Assembly: GCA_019239415.1 (NCBI GenBank) | Contig: JAFAZW010000001.1 | Span: 62,001-126,000, forward strand | Source of the DNA: Alphaproteobacteria bacterium | GTDB taxonomy: Bacteria; Pseudomonadota; Alphaproteobacteria; Sphingomonadales; Sphingomonadaceae | Direction: 5' to 3' | DNA: 64,000 nt | Shown: piece by piece, positions 27,756-36,876 of the stretch | Layout of the letters: every line of letters starts with the position of its first letter | How positions within the stretch are numbered: the stretch's first letter is position 1 | Translations under genes and position numbers: made by a program | The notes under the pieces: generated by a model | The model's database searches: none | What the model was told of the DNA's origin: nothing | What the model saw: the letters and a program-made list of their open reading frames with translations, nothing else

Positions 27756-28838
27756 CTAATCGAACACGATCACCGACCGCGCCGCCTCGCCGGTGCGCAG
27801 CGTGTCGATGGCGCAGTTGACATCGGCGAGCGGGATGCGTTCGGCGATCAGCGCGTCGAGGTCGAGGCGGCCGGCCAGGTAGAAATCGGCGAGGCGGGGA
27901 ATGTCGAGCGGGAAGCGGTTGGAGCCCATGAGGCAGCCCTGGACGCGCTTCTCGGCGAGCAGGTCGATCGCACCGATCGACAGGCGCTCGGTAAGCGGCA
28001 TCATCCCGACGATGGTGGCGGTGCCGCCGCGGCGCAGCAGCGACAGCGCGAGCTCCCCGGCGGAGATGCGGCCCACCGCCTCGATGGCGTGGTGGACGCC
28101 GCCTTTGGTGAGCTCGACGACCGCTTCCCTCAGGCGTTCGGAGTCGGGCGCGAAGGTGGCGGTGGCGCCGAGCCGCTCGGCGAGCGCGCGCTTGGCGGGG
28201 ACCGGATCGATGGCGACGATGTGCCGCGCGCCGGCGATGCGGGCGCCATTGACCGCGGCGAGGCCGATGCCGCCGCAGCCGATTACCGCCACGTCCTCGC
28301 CGGCGGCCAGCTTCGCGGTGTTGAGGACGGCGCCCGCGCCCGTCACCACCGCGCAGCCCATCAAGGCGGCGCGGTCGAACGGCATGTCGGGGGAGATGGC
28401 GACGCAGCCATTCTCATGGACGAGCAATTGCTCGGCATAGCCGCCGACGTTGAGGAGCTGGTGGATGGGGGCGCCCTCCAGCGCGACGCGCGGCGCCTCG
28501 CCCTTGCGGCGCTTCGTCGCGGCGTCGGTGCAGAGCGAGAGGCGGCCGGTGACGCAATATTCGCAGCGCCCGCAATAGGCCGAAAAGCAGGTGACGACAT
28601 GGTCGCCCGGCTTCACCGCCGTCACGTCCTCGCCCACCGCCTCGACCACGCCCGCCGCCTCGTGGCCCGGGATGGCGGGAAGCGGAGTCGGATAGGCGCC
28701 GTCGATGAAGTGGAGGTCCGAGTGGCACGCCCCGCAGGCACGGGTGCGGATCAGCACCTCGCGGGGACCGGGCTTGGAGACCTGCACCTGCTCGATGGAC
28801 AGGGGGGTGCCGGGCGCGTGGAGAAGCGCGGCTTTCAT
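27756..28838 (-). CDS. Zinc-dependent alcohol dehydrogenase (MDR superfamily)
   Basis: A 360-residue medium-chain dehydrogenase. The catalytic zinc ligands are Cys in RACGACHSDLHF and His-Glu in IPGHEAAGVV. The structural zinc cysteines are in CGRCEYCVTGRLSLC. The NAD-binding motif is VIGCGGIGLAAVNGA, followed by HIVAIDPVPAKRALA (Asp favours NAD). It resembles the class III / aryl-alcohol group and oxidises alcohols to aldehydes. The ribosome-binding site GGGGAGGC is the end of the repeat at 28841-28970, four bases upstream of the ATG. Confidence 0.92.
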   Translation of the reverse strand: MKAALLHAPGTPLSIEQVQVSKPGPREVLIRTRACGACHSDLHFIDGAYPTPLPAIPGHEAAGVVEAVGEDVTAVKPGDHVVTCFSAYCGRCEYCVTGRLSLCTDAATKRRKGEAPRVALEGAPIHQLLNVGGYAEQLLVHENGCVAISPDMPFDRAALMGCAVVTGAGAVLNTAKLAAGEDVAVIGCGGIGLAAVNGARIAGARHIVAIDPVPAKRALAERLGATATFAPDSERLREAVVELTKGGVHHAIEAVGRISAGELALSLLRRGGTATIVGMMPLTERLSIGAIDLLAEKRVQGCLMGSNRFPLDIPRLADFYLAGRLDLDALIAERIPLADVNCAIDTLRTGEAARSVIVFD

Positions 28839-28840
28839 TC

Positions 28841-28970
28841 TGCCTCCCCATGCCTCGGCATGGGGAGGGGGACCACCCGGAGGGTGGTGGAGGGGTAAGT
28901 TCGCGGGCCTGCGCCAGTTACCCCTCCACCACCTTCGGTGGTCCCCCTCCCCATCTTCGATGGGGAGGCA
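28841..28970. repeat. 130-bp MITE-like inverted element ending TGCCTCCCCA / TGGGGAGGCA
   Basis: Perfect 10-bp end repeats. Inside the ends are GGGGACCACC / GGTGGTCCCC and then GGTGGAGGGGTAA / TTACCCCTCCACC arms, with a short core. It spans the gap between an acyl-CoA dehydrogenase and the alcohol dehydrogenase. It is related to the copies at 43264 and 46449. Confidence 0.9.
28843..28849 (-). promoter_or_regulatory. Shine-Dalgarno of the alcohol dehydrogenase inside the repeat arm
   Basis: GGGGAGG on the minus strand, followed by CAGA and the ATG. Its complement CCTCCCC... lies in the same hairpin, so pairing could hide the site. Confidence 0.6.
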
Positions 28971-28979
28971 CTTCCAACC

Positions 28980-30215
28980 TCACCCATGTTTGGCGAACTC
29001 CAGCCTCGCGATGGCGCGGTTGTGCACCTCGTCGGGGCCGTCGGCGAGGCGGAGAGTACGGATGCCGGCCCAGCTCGCGGCGAGCGCGAAGTCCTGGCTG
29101 ACGCCGGCGCCGCCATGGGCCTGGACGGCGTCGTCGATGATGCGCAGCGCCATGTTGGGCGCCTGGACCTTGATCATCGCGATCTCGGCCTGCGCCGCCT
29201 TGTTGCCGGCCTTGTCCATGAGGTCCGCGGCCTTGAGACAGAGCAGGCGCGACATGTCGATGTCGATGCGGGCGCGGGCGACGCGCTGCTCCCAGATCGA
29301 ATGCTCCATCAGCCGCTTGCCGAAGGCGACACGCGACTGGAGGCGCCTCACCATGGCTTTCAAGGCCTCCTCGGCGGCGCCGATCGTGCGCATGCAATGG
29401 TGGATGCGGCCGGGGCCGAGGCGGCCCTGGGCGATCTCGAACCCCCTGCCCTCGCCGAGCAGCATGGCGGACGCGGGGATGCGCACGTCCTCGAGCGCGA
29501 TCTCCATATGGCCATGGGGAGCGTCGTCATAGCCGTAGACGGTGAGGGCGCGCTCGACGGTGACGCCGGGCGCGTCGAGCGGCATCAGCACCATCGACTG
29601 CTGCCGGTGCCTGGGCCCGTCGGGATCGGTCTTGCCCATGACGATGGCGACCTTGCAGCGCGGGTCGCCGGCACCCGACGACCACCATTTGCGGCCGTTC
29701 AGCACGTAGGAATCGCCGTCGCGCCGGATCTCGCACTGGATGTTGGTGGCGTCGGAGGAGGCGACGGCGGGCTCGGTCATCAGGAAGGCGGAGCGGATCT
29801 CGCCGTTCATCAGCGGGCGCAGCCACGCGTCCTTCTGCGCGCGCGTGCCGTAGCGGTGGAGCACCTCCATGTTGCCGGTGTCGGGCGCGGAGCAGTTGAA
29901 CACCTCGCTCGCCCAGGGGACCCGTCCCATCTCCTCGGCGCAGAGGGCATATTCGAGGTTGGTGAGCTGGGTGCCCTCGAATTCGAAGCTCTCGTCGACA
30001 TGAGCGAGCGCCTGGCCGGGGGGCATGAACAGGTTCCACAGGCCCGCCGCCTTCGCCTCCGGCTTCAGTTCCTCGATGACCGGGATCGGCTGCCAGCGAT
30101 CGCCCTTAGCGAGCTGCGATTTGTAGTCGGGCGTGCGCGGCCGAATCCGAGTCTCGACGAACTCGCGGACCCGGTCGCGGTAGAAAGCCTGCCTTTCCGT
30201 AAGGTCGAAATCCAT
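28980..30215 (-). CDS. Acyl-CoA dehydrogenase (ACAD10/11-like group)
   Basis: A 411-residue FAD flavoprotein. [16 protein letters not shown] and [12 protein letters not shown] are the FAD/substrate loops of the long ACAD group. [14 protein letters not shown] and [12 protein letters not shown] follow, and the C-terminal [14 protein letters not shown] is characteristic of ACAD10/11-type enzymes. It oxidises an acyl-CoA to the enoyl-CoA and passes electrons to [15 protein letters not shown] precedes the ATG. It belongs to the minus-strand catabolic group upstream of the alcohol dehydrogenase. Confidence 0.93.
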   Translation of the reverse strand: MDFDLTERQAFYRDRVREFVETRIRPRTPDYKSQLAKGDRWQPIPVIEELKPEAKAAGLWNLFMPPGQALAHVDESFEFEGTQLTNLEYALCAEEMGRVPWASEVFNCSAPDTGNMEVLHRYGTRAQKDAWLRPLMNGEIRSAFLMTEPAVASSDATNIQCEIRRDGDSYVLNGRKWWSSGAGDPRCKVAIVMGKTDPDGPRHRQQSMVLMPLDAPGVTVERALTVYGYDDAPHGHMEIALEDVRIPASAMLLGEGRGFEIAQGRLGPGRIHHCMRTIGAAEEALKAMVRRLQSRVAFGKRLMEHSIWEQRVARARIDIDMSRLLCLKAADLMDKAGNKAAQAEIAMIKVQAPNMALRIIDDAVQAHGGAGVSQDFALAASWAGIRTLRLADGPDEVHNRAIARLEFAKHG

Positions 30216-30279
30216 GGCTCCCCTCCCGTGCTATCCGGCGCGGTTCACCTGTGCCGGAAAGGAGACTTTCGCGCCAGTC

Positions 30280-30407
30280 CGTCATCCCGGCGGAAGCCGG
30301 GATCTCCACGAGGGAAGGGCGCAGTGTTCTTCACCCGACGAGAACCCGGCTTTCGCCGGGATGAGGCGAGGTTCGCCGGGATGACGCGAGGTTCGCCGGG
30401 ATGACGG
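30280..30407. repeat. CCCGGC-type REP pair with a triplicated right end
   Basis: GTCATCCCGGCGGAAGCCGG at the left. At the right, TTCGCCGGGATGA appears three times at 20-bp spacing (near 30352, 30372, 30392). Confidence 0.85.
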
Positions 30408-32342
30408 CTACCTTTTCCCGCGTTGCGCCGGCGCTGCCTCCAGGAAGGCGGCGTCGCCCCAGGCGATTGAGGCGGGAGCGAGGGGTTCGTTCTTCTCGGG
30501 CCGGGCGACGAGCTCGACGAGGGCGACATTGGTGACGTCGGCGTCGATCCGCTGGGCGGGTTCGCCAAAGGCCATCGCCTTGGTCTTCGCCAGCAGCCTG
30601 CCGTCGCCGTAGACGAAGAAGCGGACCTTCGCGCCGGTGTTCCGCGTGTTGTCGTCGACGCCGACGAGGGCGGCGAAGCCGCGCCAGCGGCCGGTGTTGC
30701 GCACCTCGAGGCGCGAGCCGGCGAGGATGCCGATGCCGGCGCCGAAGACGCGGCCGGCGACTTCGAGGTTGGTGCCGTAGGGGGCGGCGTCGGCCTGGGC
30801 GCCGCCATAGCCGCCATAAGCCGGGCGCTCGCCGGGACCGCGGGTGCCGGCCCAAGGGTTGACCATGCGGTGGACGAGCGGGTCGACCTCGGGGCGCGTG
30901 ACGCCGTCGACGGCGACGTTCACGGCGCCCGGGAGCTCGGAGAGGTACATGCCGGCGGGGAGGAGGCGCCGGCCCTTGGCGATGAAGAGGCGCGTCTCGC
31001 GCGGGGCGAGGACGAAGCTCGTTTCGCCGGTGAAGCTCATGTCCTCCTTCGACCACAGGTCGTGGAGGGCGATCGGGGCGCCCCGCGCCATCTTGAGATG
31101 ATCGGCGGTGAGGATCGCCTTCATCGGCGCGAGGCCGCGGTTGAAGAGGAGGACGGCCTTGTCGCCGGTCGAGAGGGTCTTGACGAGGATCTCGAAATCC
31201 TCGGACGTGTAGGCGCGCACCGCCTGGTGGCCGGCCGGATCCTGGTTCAGCGCGATGACGTCGGCATTGCCGAGGATGTCGAGCAGCGGCCTGGGCGTCT
31301 TCGCCAGGTCCGTGCCGATGAGGAGCGGCGCGTCGAGCATCGCCCAGAGCGAGAAATGGCTGCGCGCCTCGACGAGGTGGTTCTCGTCGAAATCGCCGAG
31401 GCCGATTTCAAGCATGTCGGGATCGTTCCACGCATAAGGCTGGGCGTAGAGCGGGCGGCCGGCGGCGCTGTCGTAGGTGTGGAGCATGCGCGTCCAGGAC
31501 GGCGTGATGTCGTCGCTGGTCCGCCAGAGATTGCCGACCTCCTTGCCCCAGCGCCGCACGTCCGCCTGCCCCCAGGCGCAGATCGAGAAAACATAGTCGC
31601 CGTTCGGGCGGTGCTTCTGCAGCGCTTCGGCGACCGCGACGTAGAGGCCGCGCAAGCCGGCGATGTCGGTGCGGTTGAGGACGCCGCGCTCCATCAGCGG
31701 CTCGAGCGGCAGATATTGCTGCTGGGCGACGAGGTCGCTCTTGCCGGCATAATCGGCGAGGCCGCAGGCATCGACCTTGACGTAGTCGAAGTTCCAGTCG
31801 CCGAAGAACAAGCCGATATCCTGGTCGACATGGCCGTAGAGGCCGACCGCTCGCTCCTCGGGCGTGCCGACAGGGAGATTGGGAGACTTGAGGTCGAAGG
31901 CCTGCGAGCAGGCGTAGCGGCCGGCGTCGGTGTAGATGCCGGCCTTGAGGCCGAGGGCGTGGAGGCGGTCGGTGAAGGGGCGGAAGCTGGTCTCCTCCGG
32001 ACCGCCGGTGGCGGCGCTCGGGAAGATCGCCGTGCGGATCTGGAGGCGTCCGTCGGTGGCGCGCCGCTTCAGCCACCAGCCGTCGTCGATGTTGACGTAG
32101 GTGTAGCCGAGCCTGGCGAGGCCGGTGTCGACGAGCGCCTGCGCCGCGCCCATCACCTTGTCCTCGGTGATGCGGGTGCCGAAGGCGTTCCAGCTGTTCC
32201 AGCCCATCGGCGGCGTCCGCGCCGCGCCGCGCTCGTTGGCGCTCCAGCGGCCGGTGGGGGCGAGCGGGTCTTTGGCGGCGGCGGGGGGAGCGGCGAGCAA
32301 CAGCGCCAGCGCGACGCCCAGCAAGCTCAAGTTCCGACGCAT
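30408..32342 (-). CDS. GH27 alpha-galactosidase with C-terminal NPCBM-like domain, secreted
   Basis: A 644-residue protein with a signal peptide (SLLGVALALLLAAPPAAA). The GH27 barrel starts PPMGWNSWNAFG (about 45); YTYVNIDDGWW follows, the nucleophile Asp lies in DYVKVDACG and the acid Asp in LWRTSDDITPSW. A beta-sandwich domain follows. The last ~130 residues (YGTNLEVAGRVFGAGIG, LEVRNTGRWRGFAALVGVDD) look like an NPCBM carbohydrate-binding domain. It should release terminal alpha-galactose in the periplasm or outside. The start at 32342 gives the signal peptide; the open frame continues upstream only by chance. It is out of place among acyl-CoA genes. Confidence 0.93.
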   Translation of the reverse strand: MRRNLSLLGVALALLLAAPPAAAKDPLAPTGRWSANERGAARTPPMGWNSWNAFGTRITEDKVMGAAQALVDTGLARLGYTYVNIDDGWWLKRRATDGRLQIRTAIFPSAATGGPEETSFRPFTDRLHALGLKAGIYTDAGRYACSQAFDLKSPNLPVGTPEERAVGLYGHVDQDIGLFFGDWNFDYVKVDACGLADYAGKSDLVAQQQYLPLEPLMERGVLNRTDIAGLRGLYVAVAEALQKHRPNGDYVFSICAWGQADVRRWGKEVGNLWRTSDDITPSWTRMLHTYDSAAGRPLYAQPYAWNDPDMLEIGLGDFDENHLVEARSHFSLWAMLDAPLLIGTDLAKTPRPLLDILGNADVIALNQDPAGHQAVRAYTSEDFEILVKTLSTGDKAVLLFNRGLAPMKAILTADHLKMARGAPIALHDLWSKEDMSFTGETSFVLAPRETRLFIAKGRRLLPAGMYLSELPGAVNVAVDGVTRPEVDPLVHRMVNPWAGTRGPGERPAYGGYGGAQADAAPYGTNLEVAGRVFGAGIGILAGSRLEVRNTGRWRGFAALVGVDDNTRNTGAKVRFFVYGDGRLLAKTKAMAFGEPAQRIDADVTNVALVELVARPEKNEPLAPASIAWGDAAFLEAAPAQRGKR

Positions 32343-32855
32343 ACCCACTCCCTCGCTCGAGGCGCCGTGAGTAGCTCCGCTGTCACCGACGCGGAAGGGG
32401 AAAGGCAACCGGACGAGCCTCGGGGAGATCCCGGCTTTCGCCGGGATGACGCGAGCAGCCCTTTCATCGTCATCCCGGCGGAAGCCGGGATCTCTTCGAT
32501 GAAGTCCATCGGCGCGCGGTTCCCTTCGGAACGGGGGCGTTCGGATCGCGTTGTTGCGGGCAAAGGAGACGAAAAGATGCTCCAGCGTAAGCACTTGCGT
32601 ACCATTGACGGGTCTCTCGCCACGGCTCGCATCCAGACGTTTCAACTCAACTATCCCAAGCGCCGCGTCCACAGGCATTGAGAGCGGCGCGGTCCGGGCC
32701 TCCAGGCCTCTCGAAGGATAGACCGAGCGACATCTACCGCCCGCCGGCTGCGGCGGGCCCAGAAGAAGCCGGCGAGCCTGCCCTTCGGCGCGCCGGCTTC
32801 GCCGCGTCGGCGCCCTCCCCTTCCCTGCCCGGCCGGCCGCTGCCATGGTAGGCGC
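32343..32855. other. Gene-poor region between GH27 and the flavin monooxygenase
   Basis: It contains a CCCGGC-type REP pair at 32425-32494. An AT-richer stretch at 32560-32690 holds a possible 34-codon reading frame, 32577-32681, with AAAGGAGACGAAAAG before its ATG; it has no recognisable family. The rest is GC-rich and non-coding in appearance. Confidence 0.5.
32425..32494. repeat. CCCGGC-type REP pair, reversed order of arms
   Basis: GATCCCGGCTTTCGCCGGGA then, 27 bp later, GTCATCCCGGCGGAAGCCGG. The two arms are in the opposite order to the other seven copies. Confidence 0.85.
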
Positions 32856-34304
32856 ATGGCGGATGCGGGGATGAGGCCGGAGGCGGAGGCGCTCGACGTG
32901 GTCATCGTCGGCGCCGGCCTGTCGGGGATCGACGCCGCCTGGCGGCTCCGGGAGCGGCTGCCGAAGCAGCGTTACGTCCTCCTCGAGGGACGCGCGCGGA
33001 TCGGCGGGACGTGGGACCTGTTCCGCTATCCGGGGGTGCGCTCGGACAGCGACATGTACACTTTGGGCTTCCCGTTCCGGCCGTGGCGCGGCGACCGGTC
33101 GATCGTCGAGGGGCCGGCGATCCGCGACTATATCGAGGAGACGGCGCGGGAGGCGGGGATCGACCGGCACATCCGCTTCGGCCACCGCGTGGTGCGCGCG
33201 GACTGGTCGTCCGCCGAGGCCCGCTGGACGATCGAGGCGGAGACGGCGGACGGGGTGCGGCGCTTCGCCGCGCGCTTCCTCTATCTGGGCAGCGGCTATT
33301 ATCGCTACGATCAGGGCTATCGGCCGCAATGGCCCGGCGAGGCGGCGTTCCGCGGCACGATCGTCCATCCGCAGCACTGGCCGGACGGTCTCGATCATGC
33401 CGGCAAGAGGGTGGTCGTGATCGGCAGCGGCGCGACGGCGGTGACGTTGGTGCCGGCGATGACCGACAAAGCGGCGAAGGTGACGATGCTGCAGCGCTCG
33501 CCGACCTACATCGTGTCGCTGCCGGCGCGGGACCGGATCGCCCGGGCGCTGGGGCCCCGGCTGGCGCGGCTCAAGAACGTGCTGCTCGGCCTGTTCTTCT
33601 TCAACCTGGCGCGGCGCAAGCCGGCGAAGGTGCGCGACAACATCCTCAAGATGGCGCGCGCGGCGCTGCCGGACGGCTATGACGTCGAGCGGCACCTTGC
33701 GCCGCGCTACGATCCCTGGGACCAGAGGCTGTGCCTGATCCCGGACGGCGACCTGTTCGAGGCGATAAGCGCCGGCAAGGCGGAGATCGTCACCGACGAG
33801 ATCGCGCGGTTCACGGCCGACGGGCTGTGGCTCAAGTCGGGGGCCGAGCTGCCCGCCGAAATCGTCGTCACCGCGACCGGGCTCGACATGCGGCTGCTCG
33901 GCGGGATCGCCCTCAGCGTCGACGGCGCGCCCGTCAACCCCGCGGAACGCTTCGCCTACAAGGGCATGATGCTCGACGGCGTGCCGAACCTCGTCCTCGC
34001 CTTCGGCTACACCAATGCCTCCTGGACGCTGAAATGCGACCTCACCGCCCGCTGGTTCTGCCGGCTGCTGCGGCACATGGCGCGGCGTCGGCTCGCCGTT
34101 GCCGTCCCGCGCCTCCCCGACCCGCCGCCCGAGCGGGTGCCGATGCTCGACTTCACCTCCGGCTACGTCCAGCGCGCCGCCGGGCTGCTGCCGGCGCAGG
34201 GGCCGGAGGCGCCGTGGCGGGTGCACCAGAATTACCTCAAGGATCTCGCGGCGCTGCGCTTCCAGCGACTGGAGGACGGGGTGCTGGCCTTCGTGGCCGG
34301 TTGA
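32856..34304 (+). CDS. Flavin-containing monooxygenase / Baeyer-Villiger type
   Basis: A 482-residue protein. FAD motif VVIVGAGLSGIDAAWRLRER (about 15-34) and second Rossmann motif VIGSGATAVTLVPAM (about 187). FRGTIVHPQHWPD approximates the FxGxxxHxxxWP fingerprint of Baeyer-Villiger monooxygenases. IGGTWDLFRYPGVRSDSDMY is also typical. It inserts oxygen into a ketone, or oxygenates N/S, using NADPH. It is followed by acyl-CoA dehydrogenases, so ring opening of a cyclic ketone before beta-oxidation is a reasonable inference, not proven. Confidence 0.9.
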   Translation: MADAGMRPEAEALDVVIVGAGLSGIDAAWRLRERLPKQRYVLLEGRARIGGTWDLFRYPGVRSDSDMYTLGFPFRPWRGDRSIVEGPAIRDYIEETAREAGIDRHIRFGHRVVRADWSSAEARWTIEAETADGVRRFAARFLYLGSGYYRYDQGYRPQWPGEAAFRGTIVHPQHWPDGLDHAGKRVVVIGSGATAVTLVPAMTDKAAKVTMLQRSPTYIVSLPARDRIARALGPRLARLKNVLLGLFFFNLARRKPAKVRDNILKMARAALPDGYDVERHLAPRYDPWDQRLCLIPDGDLFEAISAGKAEIVTDEIARFTADGLWLKSGAELPAEIVVTATGLDMRLLGGIALSVDGAPVNPAERFAYKGMMLDGVPNLVLAFGYTNASWTLKCDLTARWFCRLLRHMARRRLAVAVPRLPDPPPERVPMLDFTSGYVQRAAGLLPAQGPEAPWRVHQNYLKDLAALRFQRLEDGVLAFVAG

Positions 34305-34325
34305 CTCGTCCGGCGCGGCGCGGCA

Positions 34326-34342
34326 GTTGACGTTTACGTAAA
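34326..34342 (+). promoter_or_regulatory. Operator-like site GTTGACGTTTACGTAAA before an acyl-CoA dehydrogenase
   Basis: Identical over 17 bases to 20785-20801 (opposite strand). It overlaps the AAAGGAG ribosome-binding site, with the ATG at 34357. Confidence 0.6.
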
Positions 34343-34356
34343 GGAGAGGGCTCCCG

Positions 34357-35520
34357 ATGGCCGACCTTGATCAGTTCAGGACCGAGACCCGCGCCTGGCT
34401 GGAGGCGAACTGCCCGCCCGAGATGCGCGAGCCGATGCGCGACGAGAGCGACGCCTGCTGGGGCGGGCGCAATCCGGTGTTCAAGAGCGAGGCGCAGAGG
34501 CTGTGGATGGAGCGGATGGCGGCGCGCGGCTGGACCGTGCCCGACTGGCCGCGCGATTATGGCGGCGGCGGGCTGTCGCCGGCGGAGACGAAGGTCCTGA
34601 AGCAGGAGATGGCGCGGATCGGCGCCCGCAATCCGCTGATGAGCTTCGGCATCTCGATGCTCGGGCCGGCGCTGCTCAAGTACGGCACCGAGGCGCAGAA
34701 GAAGCGGTTCCTGCCCGAGATCGCGCGCGGCGAGATACGCTGGTGCCAGGGCTATTCGGAGCCGAATGCCGGCTCCGATCTCGCGAGCCTGCAGACGAAG
34801 TGCGAGGACAAGGGGGACCACTGGCTGGTCAACGGCCAGAAGGTCTGGACGAGCTATGCCGACAAGGCCGACTGGATCTTCTGCCTCGTGCGCACCGATT
34901 TCCAGGCGCCCAAGCACAAGGGGATCAGCTTCCTGCTGTTCGACATGAAGACGCCGGGCGTGTCGACCAAGCCGATCCTGCTCATCTCCGGCACGTCGCC
35001 CTTCTGCGAGACCTTCTTCGACGACGTGAAGGTGCCCAAGGACCAGGTCGTGGGCGAGGTGAACAAGGGCTGGGACGTCGCCAAATACCTGCTCGGCCAC
35101 GAGCGCGAGATGATCAGCGGCATGGGGCTGGGCGGCCAGGGCGAGAGCCTCGGCGCGGCGCTCCGCGAGCGGCTGGCGGACGATCCGGTGCTGCGGGCGG
35201 AGGTCGCCGAGTTCGACGTCGACGCGATGGCGTTCCGGGCGATGTCGGAGCGGTTCATCGACGAGCTGAAGGCGGGGATGGCGCATCCCGCCCAGCCGTC
35301 GATGATGAAATATGCCGGGACCGAGCTCAACAAGCGGCGCCACGAGCTGGTGATGGCGGCCGGGGGTTCCGACGCGCTCGAATGGGAGAGCGAGCGCTCG
35401 CGCGGCGGCAAGGCGGCGCGCGAGTGGCTGCGCACCAAGGCCAACTCGATCGAGGGCGGGACCAGCGAGGTGCAGCTCGGGATTGTCGCCAAGCGGATCC
35501 TGGATTTGCCGGGGGCGTGA
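34357..35520 (+). CDS. Acyl-CoA dehydrogenase (FadE-type)
   Basis: A 387-residue protein. GYSEPNAGSDLASLQT and KVWTSYADKADWIF are the FAD/substrate loops; the C-terminus NSIEGGTSEVQLGIVAKRIL is the usual FAD-contact region. It resembles the alpha half of heteromeric acyl-CoA dehydrogenases used on steroid-like or bulky acyl chains, and the next gene resembles the other half. It oxidises acyl-CoA with ETF. AAAGGAGAGGGCTCCCG lies before the ATG, overlapping the operator-like site. Confidence 0.92.
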   Translation: MADLDQFRTETRAWLEANCPPEMREPMRDESDACWGGRNPVFKSEAQRLWMERMAARGWTVPDWPRDYGGGGLSPAETKVLKQEMARIGARNPLMSFGISMLGPALLKYGTEAQKKRFLPEIARGEIRWCQGYSEPNAGSDLASLQTKCEDKGDHWLVNGQKVWTSYADKADWIFCLVRTDFQAPKHKGISFLLFDMKTPGVSTKPILLISGTSPFCETFFDDVKVPKDQVVGEVNKGWDVAKYLLGHEREMISGMGLGGQGESLGAALRERLADDPVLRAEVAEFDVDAMAFRAMSERFIDELKAGMAHPAQPSMMKYAGTELNKRRHELVMAAGGSDALEWESERSRGGKAAREWLRTKANSIEGGTSEVQLGIVAKRILDLPGA

Positions 35521-35528
35521 GCAAGATG

Positions 35529-35616
35529 CGTCATCCCGGCGGAAGCCGGGATCTCGACGCGGACACGCGCCTGCGCCTTTCACCCCACGAGATCCCGGCT
35601 TTCGCCGGGATGACGG
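35529..35616. repeat. CCCGGC-type inverted REP pair
   Basis: CGTCATCCCGGCGGAAGCCG ... GATCCCGGCTTTCGCCGGGA then TGACGG, between two acyl-CoA dehydrogenase genes. Confidence 0.88.
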
Positions 35617-35624
35617 AGTAGACG

Positions 35625-36737
35625 ATGCCTCTGTACCTGACCGAAGATCAAACCATGCTGCGCGATACGGCGCGGGCGTTCATGGCGGCGGAAGGATCGA
35701 TCGCGACGCAGCTTCGGCACTGGCGCGACATCGGCTGCAAGGACGGGTTCGGGCACGCCCTCTGGAAGCAGTTCGCGGAGCTGGGCTTCACCGGCATCCT
35801 CATCCCCGAGGCGCAGGGCGGGCTCGGGCTCGGCCATGTCGAGGCGGGGATCGTGCTCGAGGAGATCGGGCGCAACCTCACCCCCTCCCCATTCCTGGTG
35901 ACCGCCGTCGCAGCGGTCGAGGCGCTGAAGGGGACGCCGCACGCGGACCGCTGGTATCCCGGCATCCTCGCCGGCGAGACGGTGGCGGCGCTGGCGGTGG
36001 ACGAGGCGCCGAAGCACCGGCCCGAGCGGATCGCGATGACGGCGGAGCGGGCGGGGAACGGCTTCCGCTTGTCGGGGAACAAGCAGTTCGTCGTGCAGGG
36101 GGCTTCGGCGGACGTCGTCGTCGTCGCGGCGCGGGCCGAGGAGGGCGTCACCCTGTTCGCGGTCGAGAAGGGCGCGGCCGGGCTGGACGTCGAGGGCGTC
36201 CGGCTCGCGGACGGCAGCATCGGCGCGCGGATGCGGTTCGATGGCGTCGTGGACGCCGACGCGGTGATCGGCGAGGTCGGCGGCGGCGAGGCGGTGCTGG
36301 CGCGGGTGCTCGGCGCCGGCCGCGCCGGCGCGGCGGCGGAGCTGGTCGGGCTGGGGACGCAGGCGATGGGCATGACCGTCGACTATCTCAAGCAGAGGAA
36401 GCAGTTCGGGCGCCTCATCGGCGAGTTCCAGGCGCTGCAGCACCGCGCCGCGCATCTCTATGCCGAACTGGAGATCGCCCGCGCGGCGACGCTCAAGGCG
36501 CAGCAGCTGCTCGACGAGGCGAGCCCGGAAGCCGAGGCGATGGTCAGCGTCGCCAAGGCCAAGGCGGGCGCGGCGTCGCGGCTGGCGGTGCAGGAAGGCG
36601 TGCAGATGCACGGCGGCATCGGCATGACCGACGAATATGATATCGGCCTCTACATGAAGCGCGACCGCGTGCTCGCCGAGCTGTTCGGCGACGGCGCGTA
36701 TCATGCCGACAAGGTGGCGCGGATGCGGGGCTATTGA
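35625..36737 (+). CDS. Acyl-CoA dehydrogenase (partner-type, shorter)
   Basis: A 370-residue protein. It starts LTEDQTMLRDTARAFMAAEG; middle RLSGNKQFVVQGASADVVVV; later KQFGRLIGEFQALQHRAAHL. The C-terminus is MHGGIGMTDEYDIGLYMKRD then GDGAYHADKVARMRGY, a form seen in the second subunit of heteromeric acyl-CoA dehydrogenases. EPxAGSD is not present in the normal place (DEAPKHRPERI instead), so FAD contacts may come from the partner. Pairing with the upstream enzyme is inference from order and family. Confidence 0.9.
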   Translation: MPLYLTEDQTMLRDTARAFMAAEGSIATQLRHWRDIGCKDGFGHALWKQFAELGFTGILIPEAQGGLGLGHVEAGIVLEEIGRNLTPSPFLVTAVAAVEALKGTPHADRWYPGILAGETVAALAVDEAPKHRPERIAMTAERAGNGFRLSGNKQFVVQGASADVVVVAARAEEGVTLFAVEKGAAGLDVEGVRLADGSIGARMRFDGVVDADAVIGEVGGGEAVLARVLGAGRAGAAAELVGLGTQAMGMTVDYLKQRKQFGRLIGEFQALQHRAAHLYAELEIARAATLKAQQLLDEASPEAEAMVSVAKAKAGAASRLAVQEGVQMHGGIGMTDEYDIGLYMKRDRVLAELFGDGAYHADKVARMRGY

Positions 36738-36743
36738 GCAGCC

Positions 36744-36867
36744 TTCCCCTCCCTGGAAGGGAGGGGCTAGGGGTGGGTCCGCCGCAGGCGGGCCGAACCT
36801 CGGACTCAGCAAGAAGTCTCGCTCTGCTCGCCTACCCACCCCTGCCCCTCCCTTCCAGGGAGGGGGG
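36744..36867. repeat. Repeat with CCCCTCCCT / AGGGAGGGG hairpins (sister of 26757-26879)
   Basis: Left hairpin CCCCTCCCTGGAAGGGAGGG; right hairpin CCCCTCCCTTCCAGGGAGGG. Shared core GGTGGGTCCGCCGCAGGCGG...GCCTACCCACC. Confidence 0.87.
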
Positions 36868-36869
36868 AG
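36858..36869 (+). promoter_or_regulatory. Shine-Dalgarno of the acyl-CoA dehydrogenase in the repeat end
   Basis: GGGAGGGGGGAG, 7 nt before the ATG at 36877. It is the 3' arm of the right-hand hairpin. Confidence 0.55.
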
Positions 36870-36876
36870 CTTAGCC

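Noticed and set aside
32343-34226. In-frame extension of the GH27 gene upstream on the minus strand
   Set aside because: It runs antisense to the flavin monooxygenase, and the GH27 signal peptide starts at 32342.
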